From Bacteroidales bacterium UBA3834 (GTDB lineage: Bacteria > Bacteroidota > Bacteroidia > Bacteroidales > P3), in contig DGIA01000023.1 of the NCBI GenBank assembly GCA_002392965.1, positions 1-24,763 of the forward strand: 24,763 nucleotides of DNA. Direction: 5' to 3'. The notes below the pieces were generated by a model. That model ran no database searches. It was not told the DNA's origin and saw only the letters and a program-made list of their open reading frames with translations. Shown in pieces: positions 21,771 to 24,763 of this stretch. Position numbers and translations under genes: made by a program. The stretch's first letter is position 1; each line of letters starts with the position of its first letter.

Positions 21771-23198
21771 TTACCTCATTACCACTTTGCGGGCAGGTAA
21801 GGCTCCTATACGCACCATATACACTCCTGCGGGTAAATCTCTGTCGCCCACAGGAATGCCTTTCATGTCATAAATTTTCACCTCCATTCCTTCGGCCCCC
21901 TCGACCACGATACGGCCGTCCTCGGCGTGGATTATAATATTACCGGCATAAATGTCGCCGATATCCTGAGAGCCACCGAGCATGATGGACACGCTGTCGC
22001 TCCAGTTGCTCCACATTGTGTCGCGCACCGTGCATCTTGACCGCACATAGGCCACGTATTGCCGACCGTTCTCGATGCCCCCCAGCATCACCGATGGCCT
22101 GGCGGTCTCCACCACCGTACCCTCGCCGGGTGGGGTTCCTGTTGCACCATAGCTCACTTCCCACATCGTTTCCCACTGTCCGTGCTCCCAGCGCAGCAAT
22201 ACGTTTCCTCCTCCCATCGGGTTCCAAGTCACCTCCTCCGGCACCCCGCACACCACCTCCAGTATCGGGAATATCAGCATGTAACCGTGGTTTTCTTCGC
22301 AGTTTTCCACAGTAAACCACATGCTGTCAGGTACTATATCGTCATAGGAAATTGTAAAATTGGTGGAATCGAATGCTGAGCGGTACCCCCCTTGTGCATA
22401 CCATGTTATCTTGGGTAGAAAGTATTCAACAGGGGAGAAAACTTGATTCCTAAAAGTATGAATCTCATAAATCCCGGGGGTGGCAATGCCTATGTTGGAC
22501 TTTCCATGAGTCAAACTTGTATAATGAGCGGACAGATAAAATGAGTCGGTTACTGTTACTGGAGTCGCAAAATAAGCCTCGTATATTTCGTAAAAACACT
22601 GAAAGTCTATCCCATCGCCGCTATGAATAGGCGATTGGGTAAATTGGCCATAGTATATCACTTCTGTCCGGTCACGATTAAAATGGAAAACGGGAGTTTC
22701 GGTAGAATCTGACAGAAGGGAGGATCCTTCTGCAAGAATATTCATCGCAGTATCCATCAATTGGAGAGTGAGGATATCATACCCCTGTGAAAGAAAATGC
22801 TCCCGTATTATTGTATTGCCCCAAAATCGAGGAAGCATAAGAGCTACCCCAACGACATGGATTGCGGTGTCCGTATGTTTTCCTGTGGCAAAGTTAAGAA
22901 TGTGATTGGTGTCCCACGGATTAGACACCATTCCCATATACCGATTCACCCCATATCCAGCGTGCTCTGGTCTGTGATTGGCACACAAAAGAGCGTCATA
23001 GTTTAAAATTAAAGAAGGACAAATATAACCATCCGAATGAAGTGGGATATTGTTTGGAAAACAGAAACTGTCATAATTCAGCCAATAGTCCCCGAGAAAA
23101 TAGTTTCCCGGCATGTTATTCAGGCTGAACGTATCCACCTGTGCCCAAAGCGGACTATTTGCCATACAGAGCAATAACCAAAAAGCAATTTTTTTCAT
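21771..23198 (-). CDS. Secreted Fn3-like protein B2 with T9SS C-terminal sorting domain
   Basis: This encodes 475 residues with a signal peptide (MKKIAFWLLLCMANSPLWAQ). The N-terminal 300 residues are unrecognised. A fibronectin type III-like segment follows (VTWNPMGGGNVLLRWEHG to SNWSDSVSIML), then the T9SS type-A C-terminal domain with GRIVVEGAEGMEVKIYDMKG, LPAGVYMV and final ARKVVMR. This C-terminal block is close to that of B1, also at the nucleotide level, while the N-terminal regions differ much more, so B1 and B2 share an export tag on diverged bodies. Its start overlaps the A2 stop as ATGA, so A2 and B2 should be translated together. Confidence 0.8.
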   Translation of the reverse strand: MKKIAFWLLLCMANSPLWAQVDTFSLNNMPGNYFLGDYWLNYDSFCFPNNIPLHSDGYICPSLILNYDALLCANHRPEHAGYGVNRYMGMVSNPWDTNHILNFATGKHTDTAIHVVGVALMLPRFWGNTIIREHFLSQGYDILTLQLMDTAMNILAEGSSLLSDSTETPVFHFNRDRTEVIYYGQFTQSPIHSGDGIDFQCFYEIYEAYFATPVTVTDSFYLSAHYTSLTHGKSNIGIATPGIYEIHTFRNQVFSPVEYFLPKITWYAQGGYRSAFDSTNFTISYDDIVPDSMWFTVENCEENHGYMLIFPILEVVCGVPEEVTWNPMGGGNVLLRWEHGQWETMWEVSYGATGTPPGEGTVVETARPSVMLGGIENGRQYVAYVRSRCTVRDTMWSNWSDSVSIMLGGSQDIGDIYAGNIIIHAEDGRIVVEGAEGMEVKIYDMKGIPVGDRDLPAGVYMVRIGALPARKVVMR

Positions 23199-24544
23199 TC
23201 TCCGCAGATTTTAATGATTTGATGTTTTTTCAATATCCCCGTTGCTGGTACAGGAGTGGGTCTCTCGAGTATGGGGTACTGAAAATAATACTGAACATCA
23301 TTGTATAACGGAAGTTGGATTATGGGAAGATTTTTCTCTGTTACGCAACTGCTTCCATTGTCATGGTGCCATAGGCGCAAAGAGGTTTTATTTCCAACTG
23401 TCACCGTTTCCCAATATTTGTCACACTGATCAAGTGACATATAACGGATACCATCTTCATAGTAGGCCTTCGATGCGGTGATGTTGCCCACGGCATCCAC
23501 ATCAAATACACACATTACACTGTTCAACGCAGGACTGATAGGGTTGCTCATTTCTTGAAGCAGATATAATTTCTGGGTATTGGGGTTATACCGGAGGTCT
23601 TTCAGTTCCCAATTGGCCATGTCGGCTGCCCCTTGTGGGATATAGCATCGATAGACGCAATTGGCACTGCCATTATAAATGGAGATAGCGGTACCCCAAT
23701 CGTCGAAAGGGTTAAGATCGACAATTTTTGCATGCCCCACGATGGCGTAATAATCATTGAACAAGTGTTCTATCATCAGCGGACGATTGGGGTCAATAAG
23801 GTATTCTGCTGTACCCCCTGCGTAATAATACGTTGCAGTATAGGGGGGGGGAATTAATGGAGTCAATGCAGATAAAGGTTTTACATACGAACTATTGTAA
23901 TGCCCACAGGATCCGTTCTTGTGGCCTATCACTGCCACCCAGTTGTCTGTGATAGTAACATCGTCGTAGTAATAAATAGAACTCTGCTCCTGGGCAAACT
24001 GATAATACCACAGGTTAGGAATTGCTTCATATCGCATATCAACAATGCAACGGTTTGGGAATATTGTATCCCAGCAGTCGTATTCTGCGCAGCCAATCAT
24101 ATAGATATGGACTCCGTCATTGCACAGCTGGGCCTCCAGCTTCATCAAGTCGGTAATCCGCTCCGGACATGACCCGCTATGCCAACCTCCAACATTTATG
24201 GTCTGCATCCCTGTGCCGAGGGAGAACAATGTGGAGATGTCGAAGAACCCGAATATAGGGTTCCCGTTATTTCCACAGAAATAAACCTTCTTCCCAGCAA
24301 TCTCAAAATCCTTGACTCCGAGAAGATTTGTCGAGAAATCAATGCATGACAGACCCCAAATGTCCACCAGGCTAAAATGGGAATTACCTCCATCTTCGTG
24401 GTAAACAATGTACGTTTTTCCATTCATATGCCGGACAATGGCATTCTTGGGTGAGAGTCCGGGCACTTCATAGATGTCATCCCCCTGCGCCGCACACATC
24501 AGCGGAAATAACGATAATAGACTGATGATAAATTTTTTTTTCAT
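23195..24544 (-). CDS. Secreted protein A2, paralogue of A1
   Basis: The product is 449 residues with a signal peptide (MKKKFIISLLSLFPLMCAAQ). I recognise no enzyme domain. It shares with A1 the block FCG (89-91) followed by GFFDI (99-103), and similar later segments such as DDVTITDNWVAVIGH compared with DDIFLTEKNVVFTGH in A1. Many short aromatic and Gly-rich strands suggest a beta-propeller, which is inference. There is no T9SS C-terminal domain, but the gene is coupled to B2, which has one. The coding sequence is AT-richer than the central housekeeping genes. Confidence 0.78.
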   Translation of the reverse strand: MKKKFIISLLSLFPLMCAAQGDDIYEVPGLSPKNAIVRHMNGKTYIVYHEDGGNSHFSLVDIWGLSCIDFSTNLLGVKDFEIAGKKVYFCGNNGNPIFGFFDISTLFSLGTGMQTINVGGWHSGSCPERITDLMKLEAQLCNDGVHIYMIGCAEYDCWDTIFPNRCIVDMRYEAIPNLWYYQFAQEQSSIYYYDDVTITDNWVAVIGHKNGSCGHYNSSYVKPLSALTPLIPPPYTATYYYAGGTAEYLIDPNRPLMIEHLFNDYYAIVGHAKIVDLNPFDDWGTAISIYNGSANCVYRCYIPQGAADMANWELKDLRYNPNTQKLYLLQEMSNPISPALNSVMCVFDVDAVGNITASKAYYEDGIRYMSLDQCDKYWETVTVGNKTSLRLWHHDNGSSCVTEKNLPIIQLPLYNDVQYYFQYPILERPTPVPATGILKKHQIIKICGE

Positions 24545-24555
24545 ATTTTTTTTTG

Positions 24556-24563
24556 CAAAAGTA
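24556..24563 (-). promoter_or_regulatory. Candidate -7 box for A2/B2
   Basis: On the minus strand this reads TACTTTTG, matching TAnnTTTG. It lies only 11 nt before the A2 start codon, so the mRNA would have a leader of a few bases. No clear TTTG lies 19-21 nt upstream, so the call is moderate. Confidence 0.45.
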
Positions 24564-24702
24564 CGAAAAAAATTTAATATCTCGATTCGTAGAGAGGATA
24601 TATTGGGAACTTTTCTACATATATAAGTCGTTTTTTTTTCGGAAACGTGACACCAACAGCAAAATTTAACATTTTTTATGATATCTTCAGCACCCTGTGC
24701 CC

Positions 24703-24737
24703 ACTAACCACTGAACACTAAACACTACCCACTTTCC
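24703..24737 (+). repeat. Five-unit 7-bp repeat (ACTAAMC)
   Basis: Contiguous 7-bp units read ACTAACC, ACTGAAC, ACTAAAC, ACTACCC, ACTTTCC, decaying to the right. It lies upstream of the A2 promoter in a non-coding stretch. Such heptamer runs are known as short tandem repeats in other bacteria; no function is shown here. Confidence 0.65.
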
Positions 24738-24743
24738 CAGGCA

Positions 24744-24763
24744 ATGACCTAGTACTTTCTATA
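24744..24763. repeat. Edge repeat, ATGACCTAGTA unit cut by the window end
   Basis: ATGACCTAGTA at 24744-24754 repeats the left-edge TGACCTAGTA and the core of the 10518-10572 units. The last 19 bases in reverse complement match 18-36 at 16 of 19 positions. The element is cut by the window end, as on the left, which suggests that a dispersed repeat limits the sequence on both sides. Confidence 0.5.

Overview
The window looks like a Bacteroidota (Bacteroidales-type) chromosome fragment. The reasons are: Bacteroidota promoter boxes (TTTG about 20 nt before TAnnTTTG) upstream of several genes, a type IX secretion (T9SS) style C-terminal domain on two secreted proteins, a Porin_10-type outer-membrane protein, a DUF4369 lipoprotein, a DUF3127 protein, and lpxH (a Gram-negative lipid A gene). 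I cannot name the genus. The housekeeping genes are visibly GC-rich; 10.3-13.4 kb is visibly AT-richer.

Layout. (1) 159-2908, plus strand: secreted protein A1 and Fn3/T9SS-CTD protein B1. (2) 2990-6614, plus: a tight, mostly overlapping run of PPi-type phosphofructokinase, EnvC-like factor with a degenerate LytM domain, LpxH and a GNAT acetyltransferase. (3) 6632-10299, minus: butyrate kinase, FKBP-type isomerase, a short chorismate synthase and a DUF4369 lipoprotein, the last three abutting or overlapping. (4) 10300-13422: an accessory island with an 11-bp repeat array, a promoter, a long structured leader with a candidate terminator, an adenine methyltransferase, a HincII-family restriction endonuclease, then a second 11-bp array ending in a perfect hairpin. 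(5) 13423-15598, plus: a cell-wall cluster (MltD-like transglycosylase, FtsB/DivIC-like protein, NlpC/P60 lipoprotein). (6) 15612-21539, minus: a compact seven-gene run (DUF3127 SSB-like, 5-formyl-THF cyclo-ligase, a C-terminally membrane-anchored protein, PanD, flippase-like protein, thioredoxin reductase, porin). (7) 21771-24544, minus: B2 and A2, paralogues of B1 and A1, so related two-gene cassettes lie at both ends and point inward.

The most interesting region is the restriction-modification island. Its leader (about 10639-10875) can form either a roughly 29-bp long-range hairpin capped by an 8-bp hairpin, or a 12-bp stem running straight into a nine-T tract 13 nt before the methyltransferase start. 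The two folds exclude each other, which is the architecture of a transcription attenuator. The endonuclease keeps the HincII catalytic residues but has Met where HincII has the DNA-intercalating Gln138. Short-period repeats (11 bp and 7 bp) flank the island and recur at the window edges. All family assignments come from reading the sequence and from memory of the families; no search was run.
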